A DNA stretch of 64,000 bases from Leptospira sp. 96542 (GTDB taxonomy: Bacteria; Spirochaetota; Leptospiria; Leptospirales; Leptospiraceae). Below, in pieces: positions 48,954 to 57,881 of the stretch. The translations under genes and the position numbers were made by a program. The notes under the pieces were generated by a model, which saw nothing but the letters and a program-made list of their open reading frames with translations, had not been told where the DNA came from and made no database searches. Position 1 is the first letter of the stretch; each line of letters opens with the position of its first letter. The stretch spans positions 1 to 64,000 of the forward strand of contig JARJFC010000015.1 in the NCBI GenBank assembly GCA_029310945.1, given 5' to 3'.

Positions 48954-50300
48954 ATGTTGGAAATTTTAAAACCTTCTTACCTAGTCATAATTTCCATCAA
49001 TCTACTCACACTTGGGTTTTATTATTATTTTTATCGTTTCCATTTTTATCGCCATACAGATTCCAATTTACAATACACCGCTTTTGCGTTTTCGATTTTT
49101 TGCGCTGGTTTGGCTCTTTTTTTGCAGTTACTCACAACAACCTATTTCCCTATCGGTTCCGTTTATTTTCGTTCTTTTTTTACATCTTCCTTTTTGGAAG
49201 AGTCAGTGAAATTATTTGGTATTTATATTTTTTTCCGAAAAAACCAAAATACATTTTCTGTGACAGACGGAATATTCTATGGAATTGTCCTCGGCGGTGG
49301 GTTTGGGATGATCGAGAACATTTTGTATTTGATAGACACAGGTCTCTGGTCCCAAGTATTACGAACCATCACAGCTCTTCCCATTCATATGATGAATGGT
49401 GGTTTACTTGGTGCCTTTTTGATTACATTTTTGTTCTCCAAAAACAATACAATCAAATGGTTAAGGCTCAGTTTTGGTTTTTTCTTTTCTGTGGGCATTC
49501 ATGGACTTTATAATTTGTCAATGTTTACAGATTTGAGTTTGCTAATATTCTTACCAATTTGTATTTTGATTTTATTTTTTTTGCTAGAGTTAACAATTGC
49601 TAGATCAAGGATCCTTCTCCCTGGATATGTGTTGAACCTTTTAGAAATGTCTTTGGAGGAATATGAAATTTTGAGTAGGCACAATCGACATGAAGGTTGG
49701 ATTCAGAACGTTCAAAAACATATATCCAATGATAAGGTTAAATTATTTCGGTTTCCGAATTTACGAAACATTGTTATTGTCAGTTTCTTTTTGTTACTTT
49801 CCATGGTATCTATTTTTGTTTTGGATCAATTTCCAGAATGGATTTCCAAACATTTTGGCGACCTACATTTAGAAGGTTACTTCGTTTTGTTTGTCATCTA
49901 TCCTGGTATCCTTGGTTTTATGATTTTTTTTGCTGGGTTTCTCAACCCTTATTTTTTTAGGGATAGGATGTTATCTGTTCCGCTGTTTAGTTCGGTAGAT
50001 CTGCATACAGAAATCGAGGAAGAAAATACTTCTCTCTTCTATATATCCTTAAATACATTTTATATTCCAACTACCAAAATATACTCACCAGGAACAAAGG
50101 TTAAGTTTGACTTATGGTTGGGAGTGGATTGTTTTGCTTCCCTCGGTGGACTCATTTTGTGGTCAAGGGAAAATGAAGAAGGCAATTGTGGGGCGATGTG
50201 TCGTTTGGATACTATCCCTATTCGTTTTTTATTACGCTGGAATTTAATCCGCTTTAAACAAAACATAAAGAATTTATTTGTTAGGCGAAGTGTTGTGTAA
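48954..50300 (+). CDS. PrsW-family intramembrane metalloprotease
   Basis: This 448-residue protein has eight or more hydrophobic helices. The family motifs are E-E-S-V-K (EExxK), G-G-G-F-G-M-I-E-N, the His in PIHMMNG and HGLYN. PrsW proteases cut membrane proteins, for example the anti-sigma factor RsiW in Bacillus. The C-terminal ~150 residues are an additional part with two helices and a soluble tail. The start is 75 bases after the VWA gene. The substrate is unknown. Confidence 0.85.
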   Translation: MLEILKPSYLVIISINLLTLGFYYYFYRFHFYRHTDSNLQYTAFAFSIFCAGLALFLQLLTTTYFPIGSVYFRSFFTSSFLEESVKLFGIYIFFRKNQNTFSVTDGIFYGIVLGGGFGMIENILYLIDTGLWSQVLRTITALPIHMMNGGLLGAFLITFLFSKNNTIKWLRLSFGFFFSVGIHGLYNLSMFTDLSLLIFLPICILILFFLLELTIARSRILLPGYVLNLLEMSLEEYEILSRHNRHEGWIQNVQKHISNDKVKLFRFPNLRNIVIVSFFLLLSMVSIFVLDQFPEWISKHFGDLHLEGYFVLFVIYPGILGFMIFFAGFLNPYFFRDRMLSVPLFSSVDLHTEIEEENTSLFYISLNTFYIPTTKIYSPGTKVKFDLWLGVDCFASLGGLILWSRENEEGNCGAMCRLDTIPIRFLLRWNLIRFKQNIKNLFVRRSVV

Positions 50301-50305
50301 AAAAT

Positions 50306-51415
50306 TCAGAAATTTGTTTCAAAGTGTAAACCATAAAACAAAGATTCATTCGGATTCTGTTGTTTTGTTAAGTTCAATGATTTACTTTGAGAATGAGAGT
50401 TTTCTATGCCAAAAATTGGTTTTAAAAATACAGCTTGGCTAACATTCGATTTATTTTCCATCTGCCCCAAATAAAAACTATCAATTAGCGAATAACTTAA
50501 GATCAGTGTGAATAGAACTGAATATCCAATAAAACGTTGTCTATGAAAATCATAACGTTTATTACCAAACGTGTTTGTTAAAATAAGAACCCTGCCATCG
50601 GGAGTGGGTAGGTATTCGGTATCTGCATTGATTGCTTTGATTGATTCGTTGTATTCATACCACATACCAAGACCAGAGAGAGCCGCACCACCAAATAGTA
50701 AACTCGCCTTCGTATAATCTTTGTTTTGTATTGGAGCGTATCCAGGAACAATTTTGGGTGTTTCTTCCACGATGACTCTTTTTAAAAGAGATGGATTCGT
50801 GAGAGTGAAGGACTCAAAATCTTTCACTTCCAATCGTTGTGTTTGTGATTTGTCTCCCTCTAAAACCATAAACCCTGATTCATATTTTTTTAAAACCCCA
50901 CTATATTCGGCGCCCGAAAAAGTCCAAATTCCTTTTGTGCCAGGAACTAGATAACGATCGAGGATGAGTCCTTCTTCTGGAAACACCCTTAACTTTGCGA
51001 TTTTTTTTATGGGGACCTCTTCCAAAACCTGAGTGTTTGTTTTTTTGGCAAAACTGGCAGTGGTTTTTGTTAGTTTGTGTAAAACCAAATCACAATCTTC
51101 TTCGCCAAAGGTTTTGTAGTCGGCACATGCTGGTAATCCATCATAACCGATTTCCATTCCAAGCACATCGCTATGCGGAAATTTCCAACGTTTGCCCTTG
51201 TCTTGCCACTCAACATGGGTAGATGTAACAGTGATTGCCTTACCAAAAATGATTTCGCCATTTTTTAGTTTCAATTTGTCCGCAAACAAACCAGGGGATT
51301 GGAAAATGAGTGCGAAACCAATCGCAAAAACCCAAATCCAGAGATTGTAGAAACGGAATAACAAAGGTATTTTCTCTATTTTTGTGATAGATTTCTCTAA
51401 CTTACTTATCGACAA
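50306..51415 (-). CDS. Hypothetical membrane protein with SH3/LSm-like repeats
   Basis: This 369-residue protein starts at TTG, with one N-terminal hydrophobic segment (residues ~22-45) ending F-A-D-K like a signal peptide. Then come two or three repeats of an SH3/LSm-like pattern: KLKNGEIIFGKAITVTSTHV...HSDVLGMEI, a middle unit ending KIAKLRV, and SGAEYSGVLKKYESGFMVLE...EVKDFESFTL. A helical hairpin (~240-315) probably lies in the membrane. A TTG near 51364 would begin right at the signal. Only 14 bases separate its start from the divergent phosphatase. I do not recognise a family. Confidence 0.6.
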   Translation of the reverse strand: MSISKLEKSITKIEKIPLLFRFYNLWIWVFAIGFALIFQSPGLFADKLKLKNGEIIFGKAITVTSTHVEWQDKGKRWKFPHSDVLGMEIGYDGLPACADYKTFGEEDCDLVLHKLTKTTASFAKKTNTQVLEEVPIKKIAKLRVFPEEGLILDRYLVPGTKGIWTFSGAEYSGVLKKYESGFMVLEGDKSQTQRLEVKDFESFTLTNPSLLKRVIVEETPKIVPGYAPIQNKDYTKASLLFGGAALSGLGMWYEYNESIKAINADTEYLPTPDGRVLILTNTFGNKRYDFHRQRFIGYSVLFTLILSYSLIDSFYLGQMENKSNVSQAVFLKPIFGIENSHSQSKSLNLTKQQNPNESLFYGLHFETNF

Positions 51416-51429
51416 TACTAATAGTTGCC

Positions 51430-52944
51430 GTGAACAAAATCAAAACAACCAATTCTCTACGATTTAAAATTGGACTCTTTTATTCCTTACTTGCCTTACT
51501 CAATATTATCTTTTTTACGGTGATGATATTTGAAAACCAGTCCGATTTACTCTTAAAAAATTTTCAATTCCAGTCTGAAAATCTAGCAAATACCATACTC
51601 GCAGAAATCCAAACCATCGGCCTCACTGGTGCAAAGGACCAAACCTTCGAAGTGTTTCGTAAAAACCTGAAACTCTATGAAATAGACGAATTCCAAATAT
51701 TTTCAGAATCAGGAGAGATCCTTCTCTCCGAACCAGAACGATTAGATTCTTCGCAAAAACAAATTGATGCGCAAATCCTAAAAAAAACCCAAGAGGTGTC
51801 ATCCGACAAAGAAGGAAGCCTTTTTAAATCTCGTTATAGTTTGGAACTGAACGAGTCGGATTTCACTGTCAATTTTTTACTCCCCATTCAATTGACAACG
51901 GGCAAAGAAGTATTTTTATTCACCCATTTTAATATCGCAAGTATCCAAGACCGCTTAAAACAATTGTACATCCAAGTAGGTTACGCCATTTTATGGGGGA
52001 TTGTTTTCCATTTGGTATTTGCCATTTTGGTCTATCGAGCAATTTTTAAACGTGTAGGCATTTTAGAAACTGCTTCCAAGGAAATGGCGGATGGTAACTT
52101 AACCACAAGGGTTGAATGGGGTTTTAAGAATAAGGACGAATTGGATAATTTGGGTGTTTCTTTCAATAAAATGGCGGAAGAAATTCAAAACAAAGTAACA
52201 ACCATTACACGGCTAAATGATGAAATTAAACAAGAGTTAGAAATCGGAAAAGAGGTTCAGGAATTATTTTTACCTTCTCCCAAAAAATACAAAAAATTTA
52301 ATATTGGAAAACTTTATAGACCCATGCGGGAAGTTTCCGGGGATTTATACCAATATTTCCATTCAGAAAAAGATCAGTTTTATGGTTTTTTTCTGGCAGA
52401 TGCTTCAGGACATGGAGTGTCGGCTGCTCTTGTAACGGTTGTTATGGCAATTACGATTCAGTCCATAATGAAAGAAGGAAATTCTCCAATAAGTGCAGTG
52501 AATCAGTTAGGTGAGGTGATCGCCAACCGTTTGCAAGCTTCATTTTTTGCTACAGGTGTTTTCGTAGTTTTTCAAAATCCAGGCCAGGTCCAGTTTGTCA
52601 ATGCTGGGCACAATGCACCATTCATTATTAGGCCAAGAACCAAAGAGGTGCGTTATGTGGATAGTTCTGGTCCACCACTTGGTATGGGTGACGACATTCA
52701 ATATTCCCTCGAATCATTCGCAGTTGAACCAGGTGATAAGATTGTATTGTATACGGATGGAGTGGTAGAAACCCCTTTAAAAGAAGGCGGTTTATACGGG
52801 CTTGAAAGGTTTGAAAAATTAGTTTTAGACAACCTGCACTTATCAAATTTAGAAATCGTAAATAAAGTAATGGAAGATTTAGAAGAAAGAAATGAAGAAT
52901 TTAAGGATGATGTGACAATGATCATCCTCGATGTACCAGAATGA
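51430..52944 (+). CDS. HAMP-domain PP2C (RsbU/SpoIIE-type) phosphatase
   Basis: This 504-residue inner-membrane protein starts at GTG. It has helix 1 (~13-35), a periplasmic sensor of ~140 residues, helix 2 (~180-205), a HAMP domain (~205-258), a short coiled coil, and the phosphatase domain (~290-504). Metal ligands are in EVSGDLYQ, ADASGHGVSAA, NAGHNAP and the final DD of KDDVTM. Signals outside the membrane would switch dephosphorylation of a STAS-type protein. The TPR gene overlaps its stop (ATGA). A STAS gene converges two genes later. Confidence 0.9.
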   Translation: MNKIKTTNSLRFKIGLFYSLLALLNIIFFTVMIFENQSDLLLKNFQFQSENLANTILAEIQTIGLTGAKDQTFEVFRKNLKLYEIDEFQIFSESGEILLSEPERLDSSQKQIDAQILKKTQEVSSDKEGSLFKSRYSLELNESDFTVNFLLPIQLTTGKEVFLFTHFNIASIQDRLKQLYIQVGYAILWGIVFHLVFAILVYRAIFKRVGILETASKEMADGNLTTRVEWGFKNKDELDNLGVSFNKMAEEIQNKVTTITRLNDEIKQELEIGKEVQELFLPSPKKYKKFNIGKLYRPMREVSGDLYQYFHSEKDQFYGFFLADASGHGVSAALVTVVMAITIQSIMKEGNSPISAVNQLGEVIANRLQASFFATGVFVVFQNPGQVQFVNAGHNAPFIIRPRTKEVRYVDSSGPPLGMGDDIQYSLESFAVEPGDKIVLYTDGVVETPLKEGGLYGLERFEKLVLDNLHLSNLEIVNKVMEDLEERNEEFKDDVTMIILDVPE

Positions 52945-54476
52945 AGAAATTATTATTCATTTTTTCATTTATATTCTTAGTTGTCTTTTTCATTTTTTCA
53001 TCACAGGCCATAGTCGGTGTAAAACTCCAGGAACTTCGTTTTGGAATTTTACGCGATCAATTGATGAACTACGAACTCTCTTCACAAACACTACGCGAAA
53101 GATTAAAACAGATGTTTTTATCTAAAGACGATTATATCTCCGAGGTTCGAGTCAATGTGCTTGAATCAGGAATTATGAATTCAGAAACAGAGGCTTTGGA
53201 TCTAAAAATGAGTCTGACAGATAAGTTTGGACTTTTTGTGATCAATGGTGTTCGTTTTTTAAATTTTAAATCCAAACTTGAATTAGAAGAACAACAAAAT
53301 ACAATCGTTCGTTTGCAATTCGCATTTTATATGGAACGAACTCGTAAATATCCGATCGCAAGTAAAAAATACGGGGAATTAGAAGAATCTATTAAAGGTT
53401 CATTATCTGATGAAATGGCTTTTACTTTACTCCACCATGGTTATTGTTTGGTGATGATGGGGGAAAGAGAAAAAGCATTTGTGAAATTAAATAAAACCAT
53501 CGATCTCTTTCCAGGATCTCATTATTCCGAAAGCGCAAGCCTACTCCTCACTTTTTTAGAAGATGGTGAAAAAAAGAAAATAGAACTTAAATCCAAAAAA
53601 AACCAACCTGAAGAATTAGCATATATGTTATTCCAGAGCGGTGATTATGAAGAAACGTTAAAAACCTTAGAGTCATTGCCTAAACTTACGAAGGATCAGT
53701 CCTATATCAAAGCTCGTTCAATGGAAGAACTGGGCAAAACTTCGAATGCAGTCAAAGAATACATCCAACTTGTGAAACAAAAAGAAAACAAAGAAGTTTC
53801 GATCAAGGCCAATCGTAGATTATTACTTATCGGAAATTTTTACCAGGAGAACAAATCACTCGTTGCCTTTTCAAAAGAAGCTGCCGTCAAACTTGGCGAT
53901 GAAAAAGCCGTCAAAAATATCGAAGAAGGAAAAACACTGGTTTTAAAACCAATCATCATAGAAAAGGTTTTGAATCAGAATGCGAACGAAAATCTAAGTT
54001 CGGAAGAAACTAAAGAACTGAATGAAATCAAAGAAAATATAAAAGAATCATTAGAAAATTCTAATTTAGAAACCACCAAATTAGCTCAGGTTGTGTCTGA
54101 AGAAAAAATACCCTTGGTAGCGGAAGAAGAAACCAAACAAACGAATTTGGTCGTGAATAAAGAAATTAAAAAGGAAATTCAAACCCGAAAATTAAAAGTA
54201 AAACTGGGAGACGGGCGAGAGGTTCTTTGTAATGAAATAAAAATTGATTCGGGTCTTGCTCTATTGCAACTGGGAGAATTTGGATTGAGTGTTCCTTACG
54301 ATTTAATCGTTTCTGTGGAACTCAGCCCGAAACAACCAGGAAGAGTGATCCTTGGGTTCAATGGAGGGGAGAGAAACTCAGAGAAGTGGATACTCACTCA
54401 AAATGGGGATTGGACAGAGCCGAAATCGACACTAGAGCCAATCCCGAAAACAGCAGTTCAATACTTTCAGTTTTAG
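52941..54476 (+). CDS. TPR-containing membrane-anchored protein
   Basis: This 511-residue protein has an N-terminal hydrophobic anchor or signal (residues ~3-25) and a helical TPR-like region (~95-340; Y-C-L-V-M-M-G-E-R-E-K-A-F and A-Y-M-L-F-Q-S-G-D-Y-E-E-T). A Glu/Asn-rich low-complexity stretch (~340-410) and a C-terminal beta domain (~415-500, KLKVKLGDGREVLCNEIKID) follow; the last resembles the SH3/LSm-like units of the protein at 50306-51415. It is coupled to the phosphatase by a 4-base overlap, so it may act as its sensor or scaffold. Confidence 0.65.
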   Translation: MKKLLFIFSFIFLVVFFIFSSQAIVGVKLQELRFGILRDQLMNYELSSQTLRERLKQMFLSKDDYISEVRVNVLESGIMNSETEALDLKMSLTDKFGLFVINGVRFLNFKSKLELEEQQNTIVRLQFAFYMERTRKYPIASKKYGELEESIKGSLSDEMAFTLLHHGYCLVMMGEREKAFVKLNKTIDLFPGSHYSESASLLLTFLEDGEKKKIELKSKKNQPEELAYMLFQSGDYEETLKTLESLPKLTKDQSYIKARSMEELGKTSNAVKEYIQLVKQKENKEVSIKANRRLLLIGNFYQENKSLVAFSKEAAVKLGDEKAVKNIEEGKTLVLKPIIIEKVLNQNANENLSSEETKELNEIKENIKESLENSNLETTKLAQVVSEEKIPLVAEEETKQTNLVVNKEIKKEIQTRKLKVKLGDGREVLCNEIKIDSGLALLQLGEFGLSVPYDLIVSVELSPKQPGRVILGFNGGERNSEKWILTQNGDWTEPKSTLEPIPKTAVQYFQF

Positions 54477-54796
54477 GGAAGTTCGGCTTCACCAGCAAGG
54501 ATGGTAAAAAATTTATCCAAACTAGAAAGCTTTAGAATGACCATTACGTCTTGGCTCACATTCAGGAGGAAAAATTGTCCCTCTTCCGATTTGAGTTTTT
54601 TTTGCAGGTTTGCAAGCAAAGCAATCCCAGAAGAATCAAGTAATTTAATATTGACCATATCAATGGCAACGGACTCGGCTCCATCATCTATAATTTTATG
54701 GAGTTCCTTTTTCAAAGCAGGAGCTGAATAAATATCGAGAGAACCTTCTAAAGTGACAACAGTATGATTTTTAACTTGTTTGGTTGTGAAATTCAT
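54473..54796 (-). CDS. STAS-domain anti-sigma-factor antagonist
   Basis: This 107-residue single STAS domain has the phospho-site motif L-L-D-S-S-G-I-A-L-L, in which the first Ser is the usual kinase target. SpoIIAA/RsbV proteins bind the anti-sigma kinase when dephosphorylated and free the sigma factor or another output. The two SpoIIE-type phosphatases in this window are natural candidates to act on it; no RsbW-like kinase is in the window. AGGAAG precedes the ATG. Its stop overlaps that of the TPR gene. Confidence 0.92.
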   Translation of the reverse strand: MNFTTKQVKNHTVVTLEGSLDIYSAPALKKELHKIIDDGAESVAIDMVNIKLLDSSGIALLANLQKKLKSEEGQFFLLNVSQDVMVILKLSSLDKFFTILAGEAELP

Positions 54797-54852
54797 TGCA
54801 CTTCCTATTGGCTCGTATACTCTCGTAGAGCTTGTCTATTTTGTAAAGAATT

Positions 54853-54864
54853 TTTGTATACAAA
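54853..54864. repeat. Perfect 12-base palindrome upstream of the STAS gene
   Basis: TTTGTATACAAA lies 57-68 bases before the STAS ATG (minus strand) in a 100-base gap. It could be an operator, but it is short and A+T-rich, so chance is possible. Confidence 0.3.
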
Positions 54865-54896
54865 TGCGTTCACTCCCAACCTCGTTAGCAGTATCC

Positions 54897-55061
54897 CTAG
54901 GTTTGTAATTTTTTGAGCACCAAGGTCAATGCTTGGTTGAACCCATCAAATCCACCTTTGTCATATTCATTCAAATCTTTATATTCCAGCCCACCCATAT
55001 CCAAAATCATTTTCCTCAATTCCGCTTCGAGGTAGTTTTTGCGAATATAATTTGTTTCCAA
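54897..55061 (-). CDS. Small hypothetical protein
   Basis: The charged peptide of 54 residues from a TTG at 55061 (start L-E-T-N-Y-I-R-K) is helical. It ends GGFDGFNQALTLVLKKLQT. The frame extends upstream to 55163 with 34 more residues, but that part is hydrophobic, A+T-rich and looks like promoter DNA. I do not recognise it. Confidence 0.4.
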   Translation of the reverse strand: METNYIRKNYLEAELRKMILDMGGLEYKDLNEYDKGGFDGFNQALTLVLKKLQT

Positions 55062-55208
55062 GATTTTCGGGTGCACTGTATAAAAATAGACGAAAAAAAC
55101 TTTTAAAAATAAAACAAATTTTAGGTTGAGATTTCCCGAATTTTTCGAGAAGCTTAGTGGCATGTTCGGGCTCTGCTAGGTTTAGCAAAAAGGTTTGAAC
55201 TAGAAAAA

Positions 55209-57311
55209 ATGGGAATTCCAATCAGCACACTCATCATCGAAAGTGAATCTGACGAAGTATTTAGACTCATTCGCGAAATCAAATCGCATGGCCTGAGTCC
55301 TCTTTACAGAGTTGTAGAAAACTTTGATCATTGGACAGAGGTTGTAGCGGAGGAAGATTGGGATGTCATCCTCTGTAGTGGAAGCCCACCCCATAAATCC
55401 GAAATTCGAAATTATTTAAAACATTTAGATGAGAAGGAATTGGACATTCCCTTTGTTCTCATTTCTGATGAAGTAGATTTTAAAGAAAACCTTCTGTTTA
55501 TGAAAGAAGGAGTCAACGATTTAATAGACCGAAAGACTCTTTCCAGGTTAACTGAAGTTATAGAAAGGGAGCGGAGAGAACTTGTTCACCGTAAAGAAAA
55601 AAACACAACATCGAACTTTTTATTTGAATCTTTAAAAGAAATACAATTACAGAAATTTGCTTTGGACCAGGCCAATATTGTTTCCATTACAGATGCAAAT
55701 GGAATCATCACTTATGTAAATGATGCATTTTTAAAAGTATCCGGTTTTGAAAGAAAAGAGCTTATCGGCAACTCACATAGAATTTTAAAAAATCAGGATA
55801 AAACAAAAGAAGAGTGGTCAAAAATTTGGGAAACCATCCAAAAAGGAAATGTTTGGCGGGGTGAAATTTGTAATACAAATAAATCGGGTAAAGTATTTTG
55901 GGTAGATACCACTATCGTTCCATTTGCAAACACTGATAAAACAATATTTCAATACATTGCAATCCACCATAATATAACAGAACGTAAACTGGCAGAAGAC
56001 CAGCTCACTTTTGATGCGTTTTATGATAATTTAACTAGGCTGCCCAATAGAGCTCTGTTTCTTGCACGCATTGAACAGAAAATTTTTGAATACAATGTTA
56101 ACAAATCTGGATTCCCAATTTTATTTTCTGTCAATATCGATAACTTCAAACGAATCAACCATTCACTTGGCAATGAAGCAGGCGATGAAATTTTAATCAT
56201 TTATGCCAAACGTCTTTCGGAAATTGCCGGCAAAGATTGTATCATCACTCGTTTGGGGGCAGATAATTTTTCGATTTTGAAACTGGATATCCTTACTGTC
56301 GAAGAGGCGCTTGAATTTGCCGATAGAATGCTCGAAAAATTAGAAAATGTTATTTCGTTTCAAGGTTATGAAGTATATCTTACATCGTCTTGTGGTGTTG
56401 CGGCTTTTGGTAGTGCTGGTCGGGAAGCAGACTTACTGTTGCGAAATGCAGAAATTGCGATGTTTCATGCGAAAGCTGCAAAGGCAGGTTCTTCGGCTGT
56501 ATTCAATCTTGCTATGCAAGAGAAAATTAAATTCCAATTGGAAATCCAAAACGATTTAAAAAAGGCTCTTATCAGCAATGAAATATTTGTTTGTTACCAA
56601 CCCATCCTTGATTTAAACCAAAACACGATCGGTCATTGGGAAGCACTTGTTCGTTGGCGTCACCCCGTTAAAGGGATGATTTCCCCGATGGATTTTATAC
56701 CTTTGGCAGAGGATTCTGGCCTTATTGTGCCGCTCACAAGGTTCGTGTTAGATGAAGCTTCTAAACTGATACAAAAAATTAATTCGGAAGAGGGGTTGTC
56801 GATAACAATTGCAATCAATTTAAGCCCTCAAGTTTTTTACGATCAGAACATTTTTCATTGGGTTGTAGACTTGCACCAAACAAAAAACATTCCTTATGAT
56901 AGCATCCAAGTTGAAATAACTGAAAGTTTGGCGATGAAAAACCTTTCTGAAACAATTCCGATTTTGTCGAATTTAATGGACATAGGAGTTAAAGTGGCTC
57001 TGGACGATTTTGGAACTGGTTTTTCTTCACTTTCTTATTTGGAAAAACTACCTTTATCCATTGTCAAAATTGACAAATCATTTTTGAACAACGTTGTCGA
57101 AGGTTCAAAAGAAGCCCATCTTCTCGTTTCCATAATCAATATGGCACATGACTTAGGTTATTCGGTTGTGGCAGAAGGTGTAGAAGAAGAAGACCAACTA
57201 CGTTTACTCAAGGAATTTAATTGTGATAAAATCCAAGGTTATCTTTTTGCAAAGCCTCTAATGGAAGAGGAAGTACTGGATTTTATCAAAAATTTTGAAA
57301 TGAAGAAATAA
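55209..57311 (+). CDS. REC-like/PAS/GGDEF/EAL protein, probable c-di-GMP phosphodiesterase
   Basis: This 700-residue protein has four domains. The REC-like domain (~1-120) has Ser where the phospho-Asp belongs (D-V-I-L-C-S). A PAS domain (~150-265) follows. The GGDEF domain (~270-430) has a degenerate signature R-L-G-A-D-N-F. The EAL domain (~440-690) is intact: W-E-A-L-V-R-W, INLSP, EITES, LDDFGTGFSSL, VKIDKSF and AEGVEEEDQ. It should break down c-di-GMP, with the GGDEF part acting at most as a GTP sensor. It is convergent with the MORN lipoprotein gene (3-base gap). Confidence 0.9.
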   Translation: MGIPISTLIIESESDEVFRLIREIKSHGLSPLYRVVENFDHWTEVVAEEDWDVILCSGSPPHKSEIRNYLKHLDEKELDIPFVLISDEVDFKENLLFMKEGVNDLIDRKTLSRLTEVIERERRELVHRKEKNTTSNFLFESLKEIQLQKFALDQANIVSITDANGIITYVNDAFLKVSGFERKELIGNSHRILKNQDKTKEEWSKIWETIQKGNVWRGEICNTNKSGKVFWVDTTIVPFANTDKTIFQYIAIHHNITERKLAEDQLTFDAFYDNLTRLPNRALFLARIEQKIFEYNVNKSGFPILFSVNIDNFKRINHSLGNEAGDEILIIYAKRLSEIAGKDCIITRLGADNFSILKLDILTVEEALEFADRMLEKLENVISFQGYEVYLTSSCGVAAFGSAGREADLLLRNAEIAMFHAKAAKAGSSAVFNLAMQEKIKFQLEIQNDLKKALISNEIFVCYQPILDLNQNTIGHWEALVRWRHPVKGMISPMDFIPLAEDSGLIVPLTRFVLDEASKLIQKINSEEGLSITIAINLSPQVFYDQNIFHWVVDLHQTKNIPYDSIQVEITESLAMKNLSETIPILSNLMDIGVKVALDDFGTGFSSLSYLEKLPLSIVKIDKSFLNNVVEGSKEAHLLVSIINMAHDLGYSVVAEGVEEEDQLRLLKEFNCDKIQGYLFAKPLMEEEVLDFIKNFEMKK

Positions 57312-57314
57312 ACT

Positions 57315-57842
57315 TTATTCGCACATTAGTTTGCGAGCCGTGATTTTACAGTTTCTAGTTTTTCCATCTTCCGTGAGAACACCCAAACCTTCCGCCCCAT
57401 CACCGGTAAAATCACCAGAAACCGATTTTCCATCTTTAAAAGTGTAATTACCTTTGCCATTGATTTGGCCATTTGCAAATTCACCTACATACTTATCACC
57501 ATTTTTAAAGGTATATTCGCCAGGACCTTGTTTTTTATCTTCAGAATAAGTTCCGTTGAATTTTTCGCCATCTGCGTATAGGAAATTACCAGCACCATCT
57601 CTCAAATCGTTTTTAAAAGAACCTGAATAGATGTCTCCGTTGTCATAAACGAATTTACCAACACCATTTACACAATTGCCTTCCACACAACCTTTATTAC
57701 CAGTTTTATTTTGGTCATCGTTTAGTTTGACACCGTCTGCAGATTTTTCGGTGACTGTATCTTTTGTGGCTGTATTTGCACAATCTTGGAAAATCAAAAC
57801 AAAAAATACGAAATAGAAAAGAGTGGTTGTTATACGTTTCAT
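57315..57842 (-). CDS. MORN-repeat lipoprotein
   Basis: This 175-residue protein has a lipoprotein signal ending L-I-F-Q-D-C, a Lys/Asp/Asn-rich linker, then about four MORN repeats of the form D-G-D-x-Y-x-G-x-F-x-x-G-x-x-x-G-x-G-x-x-x-F (for example residues around YVGEFANGQINGKGNYTFKD). Four Cys (two in the linker, two near the end) could form disulfides. MORN repeats form a beta sheet used for lipid or protein contacts. Likely placed in the periplasm or outer membrane. Confidence 0.8.
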   Translation of the reverse strand: MKRITTTLFYFVFFVLIFQDCANTATKDTVTEKSADGVKLNDDQNKTGNKGCVEGNCVNGVGKFVYDNGDIYSGSFKNDLRDGAGNFLYADGEKFNGTYSEDKKQGPGEYTFKNGDKYVGEFANGQINGKGNYTFKDGKSVSGDFTGDGAEGLGVLTEDGKTRNCKITARKLMCE

Positions 57843-57881
57843 GGGAACCCCTACCTAATTCCAACCAAACCAAAACAAAAA

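Noticed and set aside
48932..49513. 193-codon frame overlapping prsW in another frame
   Set aside because: prsW has the full protease motifs; the alternative is Phe/His-rich without family features.
55062..55163. N-terminal extension of the small gene at 54897-55061
   Set aside because: The extra 34 residues are hydrophobic and A+T-rich without a ribosome site; the DNA reads better as promoter.
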